Below are positions 10,518 to 19,359 of a DNA stretch of 20,186 bases, piece by piece (position 1 is the stretch's first letter; every line of letters begins with the position of its first letter). The stretch spans positions 13,184 through 33,369 of the forward strand of contig JAIPMN010000698.1 of the NCBI GenBank assembly GCA_020650975.1, read 5' to 3'. The position numbers and the translations under genes are program-made. This DNA is from Apostichopus californicus. Lineage: Eukaryota; Echinodermata; Holothuroidea; Aspidochirotida; Stichopodidae. The notes below the pieces were generated by a model. The model ran no database searches, had not been told where the DNA came from, and saw only the letters and a program-made list of their open reading frames with translations.

Positions 10518-11734
10518 TAGAGGAAAAAGTGGAGATGGGGTGTGGAGGAAGGAGGGAGAAGAGGTAACTATAGGCTATACATGGGGTTGCCTTCATTCCC
10601 AGGTACATGTCACCAGTTAAAGAGTTATATTCGTTTAAGTTAGTTTAACTGCGGTTGGTTGAATCATTGAATGTATTGCTAATATCACTTAATTATGTCA
10701 GCCTGTGGTTCGTATCCAGTTGTAGCTAAACACGCAACTTTAAGTCGTTCAAGATTTATGTAGAAAACTGAAAATATTCTATGAAGCTGCTTTTCTCAAT
10801 CTCATTGGTCTTATATATGAACATGTAACGTGTTAAAAGTTCTGGATTAAACTCTTTTGTTCACGGGCAGACTCTTTGAGACGAATTATTTACACTATAT
10901 ACGTCTCTCGGAACAGATATTGTGATACTGCGTGTTCACATGTAGAATTTGTAATATTTATATATAGCATAGCATAAAGCATCGCCTTCTACTTTAAAAA
11001 AGATAAATATTGTCATTGAACGTGGACATGAGAACAAATGGAAGAATAGTTAAAAATAGAGATTTCGGAGTGTGCTATAGCCTATATAATCAAAAATTGC
11101 TGTACGCGCTGGTCTATATAGCATAAACTTGAATTCTTGCAAAGCCACATTATAGAAACATGAATTTCGTTAATGGATTGTCTGTCATTATTAACCTCAG
11201 AAAACTTCTCAAAATAGCAGAATTCTGAGAGACATTAAAGTAGAGAGAAAGAGAGTTTTTGTAGAAAAAGACGAATTTTAGAATGTATATTATGGCTATG
11301 TTATAATATTCTGACCTCGCTATTCAGAGATTAAAACGGATTATATTAAACTTGGCGATTGAAAGTATAATTTGACACGGAAGATAGTTTTGATAAAACC
11401 GAAGTCACCGTGAACGTTGAGCACGTGCAAAAATAATGAAAAAAAAGTAAGAAAGAAAGAAAGAGAATGCGCCATTATTGTTGAATATTCCTATCAAAGA
11501 AACCTGTGGTATTAATTTTCATATCCTCAAAATGACTTTCAAAATTCAACATTCTTTCGACCTCTTCGGTTCAAAGATCAGCTCTCTAGCGCCACGCCTT
11601 TACACAACCATTATCCGAATCTAATGAAGTCTTACTTCCTTACGTCACGACGTCAAAGAGAGGTTTACCGCGAGCCTGCTGGGCTTTGGTTCTGCGGAAA
11701 CCTCGGCCCCTAAAACGGAGCACAATTAGGGTTA

Positions 11735-11747
11735 TGACCCTTGACCT
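11735..11747 (-). promoter_or_regulatory. DR1 nuclear-receptor motif
   Basis: TGACCCTTGACCT reads AGGTCA-A-GGGTCA on the minus strand, a consensus DR1. An AP-1 consensus TGACTCA follows at 11756-11762, and a CREB-like TTACGTCAC/GACGTCA pair lies about 90 bp upstream (11640-11655). The cluster could be an intronic enhancer. Confidence 0.4.
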
Positions 11748-12065
11748 GTCATTTGTGACTCATTGTGAGAGGAAAGTTAAAACCAACAATCTGCAGCCCC
11801 TGCAGTGTGAATCGATATTTTACGTCATTTAATCTAAATTAAATACATAATAACCTGACGACCTTGGCCATATATTATCTCTTTTCTCTAATTTGTTTGT
11901 GGGTTAAACTTCCTAAAGAATGGGCATAGAGTTGTGACACACGCCTACACGCAGTGTATAAAGATCTGACGGGTAACCCGGGTCCCTGGTAATCTGTTAC
12001 ATACATACATACGCATTCCAGGAGCAGGCCTGTAGATTTATAAAAAAAATAGAGGGAGCTGTCCC

Positions 12066-12136
12066 ATAACGAGGTCTCGTTATTTAGGCGTAAAGAGTTG
12101 GCGGAATCTTGATGTTTTACACTAGGCGTAAAGAGT
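12066..12136. repeat. Palindrome plus TAGGCGTAAAGAGT direct repeat
   Basis: ATAACGAG-GT-CTCGTTAT (12066-12083) is an inverted repeat with 8-bp perfect arms. It is followed by two exact copies of TAGGCGTAAAGAGT (12085-12098 and 12123-12136) spaced 38 bp apart. It may be the remains of a small mobile element, but no matching outer ends were seen. Confidence 0.55.
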
Positions 12137-12307
12137 AGGGGTTATCTTGAATTATGCCGAGGGTATCCAAGGCCTCAGCTTACATTGCTTTTTTACGAAG
12201 CATATCCCCGGTAATAATCATCATTAACAGACATGAATCAATACCAATGATGAACAATACGCCTCAGGCAATAAATACTCATCAAACAGAATCTATGACA
12301 GAATCAT

Positions 12308-12375
12308 GGGTGGAGTGGGGTGTGGTGGGGTGGGGTGGGGTAGGCGGGAGTGAGGGAGCGAGGGAGGGAGGGAGG
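12308..12375 (+). repeat. G-rich minisatellite (GGGGT then GGGA units)
   Basis: Units of GGGGT/TGGGG (12316-12341) pass into GAGGGA/GGGA units (12346-12374). There are more than eight G-runs of at least three, a strong G-quadruplex candidate on the sense strand of the intron. The open frame across it is low-complexity and not credible as protein. Confidence 0.7.
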
Positions 12376-12573
12376 AAGCAAGGTCAGGGGGAAGAACTGG
12401 CCATATCGTATCTTCTCTTCGTTGTGTCTGACGTTCGATGTTGTCACCTGTAAGTGAAACCCTAAGGATTTACTCAGACATCATTTGGAGGAGCATGCAA
12501 CTATTTGATTTCTGCATGCACTTGCTCACATTCGTATGAAACCAGTTACAATATATGTATTACCCTGGATGGT

Positions 12574-12616
12574 GTTACATCAGGGACTTGCCATGTAGAC
12601 AACTCCCTGGTGTAAT
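12574..12616. repeat. Hairpin: 13-bp stem, 17-base loop
   Basis: GTTACATCAGGGA can pair with TCCCTGGTGTAAT, with two G-T wobbles or mismatches depending on strand. A related CCCTGGATGGTGTTA sits just upstream (12563), so a direct repeat overlaps the hairpin. Confidence 0.55.
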
Positions 12617-13157
12617 TAATTCAATGAGGGATTGTTTAAGAAGTGTAGTACATTTGTTTCGTAATCAGCTACTTTTGTTAGAGATTCCTAATTACGAACT
12701 AATATCAAAATCGCAGTCCCTTTTATAGCAATTTGTAGCTAATTGTGTAAGCGCAAAAGCGGTATTTTTGTTCTTCGTTCTTTCTTTGTGTCTGTAGAAC
12801 GTTCCTTTAAGTCTGTGATTTCATGACAGACATGTCGTTAAAGATGACACGCTGGTGGCATGTTTCATCGCAACACTCGTCCTCTCAGCGTAAAGATCAT
12901 GTCTCTTGACACTACCTGTGTCGAGTTACTATAGAATTGATTGATCGCTTTCAACTACACAAAGCGGTGACGCCTTCCATCAAAGTAACTAGGCCACGGG
13001 GTTACAGCGCCCTCAGTTTTGTGTGTGTGTATCTTTGAAATACCTCTAGACGGCATCGCATTTCATTGCAACTCTTTGTTTGATTTTTGGTGCAAGTTTT
13101 ATAAGTTTTCGAGTCTCACGTCAACAGCTATACAGTGTCCACGTACTGTCAAGATTA

Positions 13158-13170
13158 CCCCCCCCCCCCC
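13158..13170. repeat. Poly-C tract in intron
   Basis: A run of thirteen C lies in otherwise AT-rich intron sequence. Confidence 0.85.
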
Positions 13171-13744
13171 AAAGAAAAGTTCGTGATCTAACTTAAAAGC
13201 TGCTTTGAACTAATGTATTGGTTACTTTACGTAATCTACGGGTATGACTAATTCATCCAAGGTGAGGAGAATAATCTTTGCCTACAAACTCTCAACACAT
13301 TTATCTCGCATTTCTCTTGATTCCATTTTATGCGAATAGAGATATTGGGAAGGGAACAGATGTTAAAATGTTAAGAAGGATGCAGAAGCAAGGTGTACGG
13401 TTATTGTGAGGTGTACGGGGAAGGGGAATAGGGGTGGGTTAGGGTTATTTGGAACATTATAGGGTAACATCTTTAAGGCCCAGCAAAAGTCGACATTGTG
13501 AAGGGCCAAACCGAACAAACTCAGAATCTTCTACAATTCGAGTGCAATGTTTGGATGTCCTCTCAGCTCCATGCAGGATCATGAACTATACCTTGTTAAT
13601 TGAATGTTGCTAAAACAGTTGTTTATTGTCTGCAATTGTTCCTTAGTTTTACACAGCAAATGTCATTTATCGTTCAACATATGACATTATGAAGATGACT
13701 TTAAGCAGAATCTTAGTCTTGGTATGTCATTGTACAAGTATAAA

Positions 13745-13763
13745 GGGGGGAGGGGGGGGGGGG
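13745..13763. repeat. Poly-G tract in intron
   Basis: Six G, an A, then twelve G. Confidence 0.85.
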
Positions 13764-14200
13764 ACCAAGAGAGGTGGTATCGTTTCTATATAGCTTAATC
13801 TCCGGTTTTAAAGACATTCTCATTTCAATATATGTCATGTCTCTGGAATAATCCTTTAAGGCTAAATTGATGATGACATCGACTCTTCAGTACGGGTCGA
13901 AATGTTTAATGTTAAGATTTACCCATAATATGTATACTTTTTAACTTTCTGTGGGAAACAGAGCACTTTAGATGATAGCCAACAACATTTGTTAGAAGCC
14001 TAAAACATTTGAAATGCATTGTTAAACAAATACATTTTTGTTGGCATCCGAGGAACTGGTATAATGGTCCGTGTGTTAGGCTAAGTGGTTCAGCCACTTT
14101 CATTGATAAGTCTCAAATGTTCTAAAAAAGGCTAATTTCTCAAAAATGAAAAGTGGTATAGAAATATCACAGGGACAAATAGTCTTCATATCATTGTGAA

Positions 14201-14497
14201 AGCGTTGTGGTGCAGTGGACTTGTGATCTAAGGCTTGCAGGTTCGAGTCCTGGCCAGGTAATTACGTTGTGTCCATGGACAATGTACTTTATCTCCATTG
14301 CCTCTCGTCACCTAGGTGTATATATGTGGACCTGTGAGATAAACTGTCAGATGGGCGCTGTTTAGCTGCTGACATGCATGTGGAGGGATTGTCTCTATGT
14401 TAGACAAGTTATCGTCGACCAGTGTAATATTCTGATGGGCCTTGAGCACCGTTATCGGTGTCTAAGTCTGCGCTTTATAAATACCAACATTATTGTT
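14201..14497 (+). mobile_element. tRNA-derived SINE with Nin-like core
   Basis: The head carries a perfect RNA polymerase III A box (TGGTGCAGTGG, 14208-14218) and a perfect B box (GGTTCGAGTCC, 14240-14250). The A-B spacing is 32 bp, shorter than in a tRNA (about 44), so part of the anticodon arm is lost. The body starting near 14270 (TGTCCATGGAC, then ACTTTATCTCCATTGCCTC, then CACCTAGGTGTATA) resembles the deeply conserved Nin-DC SINE domain known from deuterostomes and cnidarians. The tail (GCGCTTTATAAATACC, then ATTATT) matches the usual 3' end of such elements. The family name is from memory. It lies in the intron in the same direction as the gene. The outer limits are approximate and no clear target-site duplication was found. 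Confidence 0.7.
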
Positions 14498-16251
14498 TGT
14501 TCACGGTCTAATACAACATATCAAAATTAAGGTTGTGCTGCAATGTCATCCTGGTCACTTCGGGTCTCGTTAAAGCCTGAGAATAAAGTCGGCCATTATT
14601 AGGATCTGGAAAAGACTGAAAAAGTTTGGTCCATCTTTTCACCATTTAAACTTTTGCAAGTTAGATAATTAGATGAGACGGACGTGATCTTGAAACAAAC
14701 ATGTGTCATTTAAATTTAAAACAAAGAGAACTATTATACTTAACGGCGTAAATGAAATGAAACAGTTTCTGTCAACATTAGAATTAATCAACATTCATAT
14801 ACTAACCAATACTGCCCAGTAGGCAAGAAGCAATATAAAGCTTTTCTGGATGATTTACCATGAAAATATGATCAAACGTGTTAAGAAAAAATATGCCATA
14901 AGATATATACAACGAATTAACAGAATGAGGATATAACTATAAAATTATGGAGTTGAAGAAACTGTAGGTCTCCCAAAGTTGATTAATTGAATCTCTTTAA
15001 AATATATTCATATTCAAATATACTTCTAATATATTCTAACCAGAAATAACATTACATACAATATACAATAGAAAAACAACATATATGAAAGGCACTAGAG
15101 AACATAAATAATGTTATCGAAGCTTTGTGATCATATATTTTTCCATTTGTCCCGTAAACTTACAGTACGAAAGTACTTGTACATACAATGTCAATTCCTT
15201 GTGTACCATGGCAGTTTAATGCGATTATAAGCAACACTGATATATGCATCAGTCTGATGTAGATTTCCTCTCGATCACGACGTTAGCTGATTTTCTGTGG
15301 TCCACGAGGTTCTCATCAGAACCCTGTTGATGCGGTCCCGGGCGGAACCTTATAGGGTACCGTACTTTAAGAGTTAAAGCTGTTCATGACATTCCTGTGC
15401 ATGCATGGAAACGATAAAGTTGTTTCATTGTAAACCTTGCCGATTAATTGATTGATTATTATGAATAAGATATCACGAAGACATTAAAGCACATGTTGTA
15501 GACATTTCTGATCATTTATATTTCATATAATTAAAATATTTCGATTTCTGACATGGGAGTATATCTTGGTACATGCTTTAAGTGTTGTGGGCCGCGGATT
15601 GGGTAAGAGAAATTCACTGTGGGCCACAAGATAAATTTCGTGGCCGCTCTTACTTTTGATTGTTTCTTGTATAATGCCTACTGAAAAGAACAATTCCATT
15701 TCGTGGAAGTGTTTCACTCCCTCTATACTGCCCTTGACGGAGAGGGTGCACAGTGCTACTAACCAAGTTACTGGCCTTTGACTCTTTCCACATGATGCGA
15801 AGAATGACACTAATCCTGTGCGAGTCTTTATCTCGCGATAGAAAACGACATACAGTAAGTAAGACAGCTATGCTGTGGAGACCCCCTGATTGCATATCTC
15901 TTCCCTTCGAGTGGAACCTATACCCTACGTCACACCACCCCCGTTCATCATCTCCTGTATGACCTCTTCATGGAAAGCTCAGGGAAAGCATGTGTTCCCA
16001 TGATCAAAACCACTTCCAACCACCAATTATTTTTCATGTAAACTTGATTTCCCCTCAGTTTTCATCGAGTTAGTGCAAACGACGAAGGTGAACTTTTCAG
16101 TTATAATTATCTGGAAAAATGTACATTTCAATTTGAAGTATTAAGTATAAATTTAATTCAAAGACAAAAATAAAGTAAAACCATGTGCTACCCAGAAACC
16201 ACCTGAAACAACCAGATGCCAGCAGATGTCATGTACTGAATGTACTGTGTA

Positions 16252-16288
16252 TTTGTGTGTGTGTGTGTTTGTGTGTGTGTGTTTGTGT
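16252..16288. repeat. (GT)n microsatellite
   Basis: Three GT blocks are interrupted by GTTTGT. It makes a spurious cysteine/valine-rich open frame. Confidence 0.8.
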
Positions 16289-16702
16289 AGAAGAAATAGA
16301 GAGGTGGAAAGAGAAATTGATGTGTTGCTCAAGTATATATTTCATCATATGCGTGAAGCAAGGTAGCAACATTTGTTGTTAGTGTAGTACTAAACTATCA
16401 ATTCCTGCAGCCACTTCCGAAATTGAAAAGGGGCTTATTTTGTTGATAATGTTCCAATATATTAAAAAATCTTGTGCCGTAATATTCTTTCCCCAATATA
16501 CGAAACATGAATATTAAGAATCATAATAATTGGGAAACTAATAGTGATCAGGTGAGGAAATCCATTTTGCGGGTCTACAGCAATGAACAAAATGTCAAAA
16601 AAGTTGCTGATCTTCGTTGGTATCGATGTTACTTTTTACATTTTTATACCCTGTATATCCATTTCTGATCCTCCCTTGCTTTGTTTCACTGTTCAAGAAA
16701 TA

Positions 16703-16713
16703 CCCCCCCCCCC
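16703..16713. repeat. Poly-C tract in intron
   Basis: A run of eleven C, about 700 bp before exon 2. Confidence 0.85.
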
Positions 16714-16861
16714 ATGAACCGACCCTTATATCAAATTCCCTTCATTTTGGAATCCCATGACGTCACCCGTGTTTGATGTATTTACTTTGATTCATGATTT
16801 TTCGATAACTATACATTTAACAGCGCGTTTTGCTTCATATCGTACCCAATGGTAACTGGGA

Positions 16862-16932
16862 ACCACCCTTCCCACCACATCCACACCCTATCCCTACCCC
16901 TCTACGCCGTACCCCTAACCCCACCACGCCCA
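16862..16932 (-). repeat. C-rich stretch (G-rich on minus strand)
   Basis: Repeated ACCC, ACCCC and CCACC runs occur through 70 bp, about 490 bp before exon 2. The minus strand could form a quadruplex and the plus strand an i-motif. Units are irregular, so it is a compositional tract rather than a clean tandem repeat. Confidence 0.5.
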
Positions 16933-17349
16933 TGCATTGCATCATGTAAGCTCATGTTGTAGGGTTTATTTTAATATTTTTGAATTTTAAATCTATTAAT
17001 TTCTTCCAATAGAAAAAGAGAGATTACATTAATATTTTCTTTGTCAAAAGGCAACAGTGAGTGCCATTTATTTCGTGTAATGTGCTAGCCGTAGTATAAA
17101 ATCAAGTACGTATGTTCATATTGAAACACAAAAAAAATCGTCACCTAGCCACATTTCATCGCATTTAAAAATGCAAACAGGAAAACTTGAAAGAAATAAA
17201 TTATCATCTCGTGTAACTGCATCGAACTGCATTGTTAAGTCAATAATTACCAAATAACTGAGAAAAGTAAAAATAAAAATGAATGAACAAAGAATATGAA
17301 TGCTTTAACAGTCTACTTGGTAGATGATAATTCAGTTTATATTTTCAAA

Positions 17350-17362
17350 TGACCTTTGACCT
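17350..17362 (-). promoter_or_regulatory. DR1 nuclear-receptor motif
   Basis: TGACCTTTGACCT is, on the minus strand, AGGTCA-A-AGGTCA, a perfect direct repeat with one-base spacing as bound by HNF4 or RXR heterodimers. It lies 54 bp before exon 2. Binding is not shown. Confidence 0.4.
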
Positions 17363-17382
17363 GTTATCATTCGTTCTTGCAT

Positions 17383-17394
17383 CATGACGTCATG
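17383..17394. promoter_or_regulatory. CRE palindrome CATGACGTCATG
   Basis: A perfect 12-bp palindrome contains the CREB/ATF consensus TGACGTCA. It lies 22 bp before exon 2, beside the DR1 motif and next to the polypyrimidine tract. It is a motif match only. Confidence 0.35.
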
Positions 17395-17416
17395 TTTTTC
17401 TTTCCTGTGTTTTTAG

Positions 17417-17828
17417 GTATGGTTACGCCGTGAGAGAGTACAATCAGCAATCCGCAGCAGTTGAAGTGACAAGCCGATCAGAGAACGAAGTGAAAAGTTT
17501 CTACAGTTGCCGAGATCCGTCTGAGACATCAGCGATGTCGTACGGATCGGATTTTTCTCAGTATTTTAGTGATTTTTCCCAACAGTCTTCTGTAGATTCG
17601 ACGCACGGTCGATCGGATTTCTTTACTAATTTTGAGAGTTTTAAAGACCTGTGTCCAATTTATGAACTCTATTCTTCGGACGAGGAGTACTACGACTATG
17701 ACAGAGATGGACTTCTCGACTACTGTAGATTTAATATCGGAACATCTATCAACAATATCAACTTTGTCTTGATAATTTTACTGAACGCAATTTCAATCTT
17801 ATTGGGATATTCGACGCGGCTGTCATAA
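17417..17828 (+). CDS. Exon 2 (terminal coding exon) of NtA-like protein
   Basis: This exon completes codon 152 (TG+G, Trp) and encodes residues 153-288, ending at TAA 17826-17828. A T-rich tract and TTTTAG give a strong acceptor at 17415-17416, and joining to exon 1 keeps one open frame. The first part (AVEVTSRSENEV, then Cys183) fits the last strand and final cysteine of an NtA-type domain, so the domain spans about residues 57-186 across the splice. Residues 195-227 are rich in S, D, F and Q, with three SDF-type repeats (196, 203, 218). Residues 234-254 form an acidic tyrosine cluster including SSDEEYYDYD, with Cys231 and Cys255 on either side. Residues about 266-283 are hydrophobic and followed by only five residues, which could be a GPI-anchor signal or a membrane segment. 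No EGF, Kazal or laminin G domain follows, unlike agrin. The function is unknown; an extracellular or cell-surface location is inferred. Confidence 0.78.
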
Positions 17829-17874
17829 ACCGTATCATCAATAACCCTTGAAAATATTCGAACTATAGTGATTT

Positions 17875-17912
17875 TGTGTATGTGTATGGGTGTATGTGTA
17901 TGTGTGTGTGTG
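17875..17912. repeat. TGTATG/TG microsatellite in 3' UTR
   Basis: TGTATG units pass into (TG)n just after the stop codon of the NtA-like gene. In RNA this would be a UG/UAUG-rich element. Confidence 0.75.
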
Positions 17913-18084
17913 AGTTTGTTAAGCGTGATCACGCGCAATTGTTATTTTTGCCTATATTACAACAAACTTGTCACGGAAGAAGAATCCAGGATTTCTTGGG
18001 AGGGAGGGGCTCGCGAGGAAAAGATGGGTAGATACGGTAATTACTTCCAAAGTTAGTTGTGCGTACATTGATAACAAAAATAAT

Positions 18085-18090
18085 AATAAA
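18085..18090 (+). terminator. Candidate poly(A) signal AATAAA (proximal)
   Basis: A perfect AATAAA lies 257 bp after the stop codon, inside an A-rich stretch. A GT-rich element (GATGTGTGTA) follows only after about 60 bp. It could be an A-rich coincidence. Confidence 0.35.
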
Positions 18091-18217
18091 AAAAGAGGAA
18101 TAATCCATGCGCGAAACGCGTTAAACCTTTCCATGAACTCAATCTACAGCGATGTGTGTAAAGAATAGCCCTTGTTACTGTAAACCTATACTTAGTTCTG
18201 TATTTTATATTCTATAT

Positions 18218-18223
18218 AATAAA
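18218..18223 (+). terminator. Candidate poly(A) signal AATAAA (distal)
   Basis: A perfect AATAAA lies about 390 bp after the stop codon in a TATA-rich setting, without an A-run around it. That makes it the slightly better candidate of the two hexamers. The downstream sequence is only moderately T-rich. Confidence 0.45.
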
Positions 18224-18560
18224 GCAGAACGTTAACAAACGCTCATTAGTCCTTATAACCTTCCTTCCAAATCCAAACTGGCACCCAATATTGGTTTATG
18301 ATGTAAGCTGTAACACATACACACATACAAAAAAGAAAGCAAACGAAATGTCTCCCACTTCCTATAACTTCGTAATTGCCACAAAACAATTTTATTATGT
18401 GCTCTTATCACAGACCTGAGACATCGTAGTGATTTCATTAAGACTAATAAATTGGAAAAGTTTGTTGATATGGCATCAGCCAACAGTGACGTCACCAACC
18501 GGTAAGTAAAATGTGTATAGGGTGAGATCCTCTGGTGAACTTTGTCCACGTCCCCACCAT

Positions 18561-18583
18561 CCCCCCACCACCCCCCCCCCCCC
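18561..18583. repeat. Poly-C tract
   Basis: Six C, ACCA, then thirteen C, followed by an E-box-like CACGTG. Confidence 0.85.
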
Positions 18584-18716
18584 ACGTGTCTCGCAAGTTA
18601 TCATACCCATGAAAATAAAGTGAGTATATGAGGAAGAAGACTAAACTAGCCAATGGACTAGCGATACGTTAAACCACAAGAAACATAAATACTACTATAT
18701 ATTGTATGTATTTTTA

Positions 18717-18938
18717 GATCCTCCTGCAAGCAGGAACTCGCGAAGAAGCCTCATTGGCTTATCAAAGCTGCAAGCTGATCGAAGTCAGTCTCTTAGATTC
18801 ATATTTAACGTCCATGATTATGAATTGTCAATTGTCAACAACTCTGTAACTGGACGACATACATTAATCTTGGAGTGACTCGAACTCGGGACCATATGAT
18901 TGAAAGGCACCAGCGTTAACCACTGAGCTATCACTCCT
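18717..18938 (-). mobile_element. tRNA-derived SINE (or tRNA pseudogene plus SINE body)
   Basis: Read on the minus strand, the element begins AGGAGTGATAGCTCAGTGG. A perfect A box (TAGCTCAGTGG, 18930-18920) and a B-box-like GAGTTCGAGTC (18887-18877) are spaced 43 bp apart, as in a true tRNA. Seven bases, GGAGTGA (18937-18931), can pair with TCACTCC (18878-18872) like an acceptor stem, but the T-arm lacks its 3' half and the D and anticodon stems pair poorly. A body without coding capacity continues to about 18717 and contains the hairpin CCTGCAAGCAGG (18723-18734). This fits a SINE better than a working tRNA gene. Its family is not identified. Confidence 0.6.
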
Positions 18939-19005
18939 AAGCTAACACTAGCTAGTTAGCTAGCACTAGCTAGTAGAGCTAACACTCAACTGAGCTAACA
19001 CCACA
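18939..19005. repeat. GCTAACAC/CTAGCTAG short repeat cluster
   Basis: GCTAACAC or close forms recur three times, mixed with CTAGCTAG and its self-complementary partners, directly outside the 5' head of the minus-strand SINE. The arrangement can fold on itself. It may be a local slippage product or insertion-site duplication. Confidence 0.5.
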
Positions 19006-19338
19006 TATTATATATGTATAGGGCTTACATCATGAACTAGTGGTAGCTTAGAGCGGGCATTTCGCATAGTATAATGTATATTTAATATAAAATGGTACCG
19101 GTATCCAAAAGGAAGCAATTTTAAGAAAATTTGGTTCGACTCTTTGGTATGTTGTTTCTTTGCTTATCGTTCGATGATACAAGCTTTGAAAGGCCGTCTT
19201 GGCCGGAACATGGATGTATCCCAGAGAAATTCACCCTCAATATTGATTGGTCGACGTGTGTGATTGTTCACATTTATGAAATCAAATATAACATGTGGAA
19301 TGAAATGAAATTGTAGGACATATATCTATATTCCGGCA

Positions 19339-19359
19339 TTATTATTATTATTATTATTT
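19339..19359. repeat. (ATT)n microsatellite
   Basis: Seven or so ATT units follow GGC. SINE tails in this window also end in ATT repeats, but no SINE head is visible upstream here. Confidence 0.7.

Larger units (their letters stand above)
10326..17416 (+). other. Phase-2 intron of the NtA-like gene
   Basis: The intron starts GTAAGT and ends in a pyrimidine-rich tract plus TTTTAG. It interrupts codon 152 after its second base. It is 7,091 bp and holds a tRNA-derived SINE (about 14201-14497), two poly-C tracts and a poly-G tract, G-rich and C-rich minisatellite-like stretches, a hairpin, and motifs for nuclear receptors, AP-1 and CREB. I found no convincing further coding exon inside it. A short skipped or alternative exon cannot be excluded, because short exons in AT-rich sequence are hard to see by eye. 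Confidence 0.75.
17829..18240 (+). other. Probable 3' UTR
   Basis: This is non-coding sequence after the stop codon. It has a TG/TATG-rich microsatellite at about 17875-17912 and two canonical AATAAA hexamers downstream. The real 3' end is not visible, so the boundary here is set just past the second hexamer. Confidence 0.5.

Noticed and set aside
12154-12453. 99-codon open frame
   Set aside because: Its middle is only the translated GGGGT/GGGA minisatellite, and it lies inside the intron.
15523-15895. Overlapping minus-strand open frames in the intron
   Set aside because: Two frames of similar length overlap each other and a third on the other strand, with no domain. This is typical of chance openness in slightly GC-richer DNA.
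16185-16382. Cysteine/valine-rich open frame
   Set aside because: It is the translation of a (GT)n microsatellite.
18872-18937. Functional tRNA gene on the minus strand
   Set aside because: The acceptor bases pair, but the T-stem is incomplete and the D and anticodon stems do not pair well. The SINE-like body beyond it explains the boxes better.
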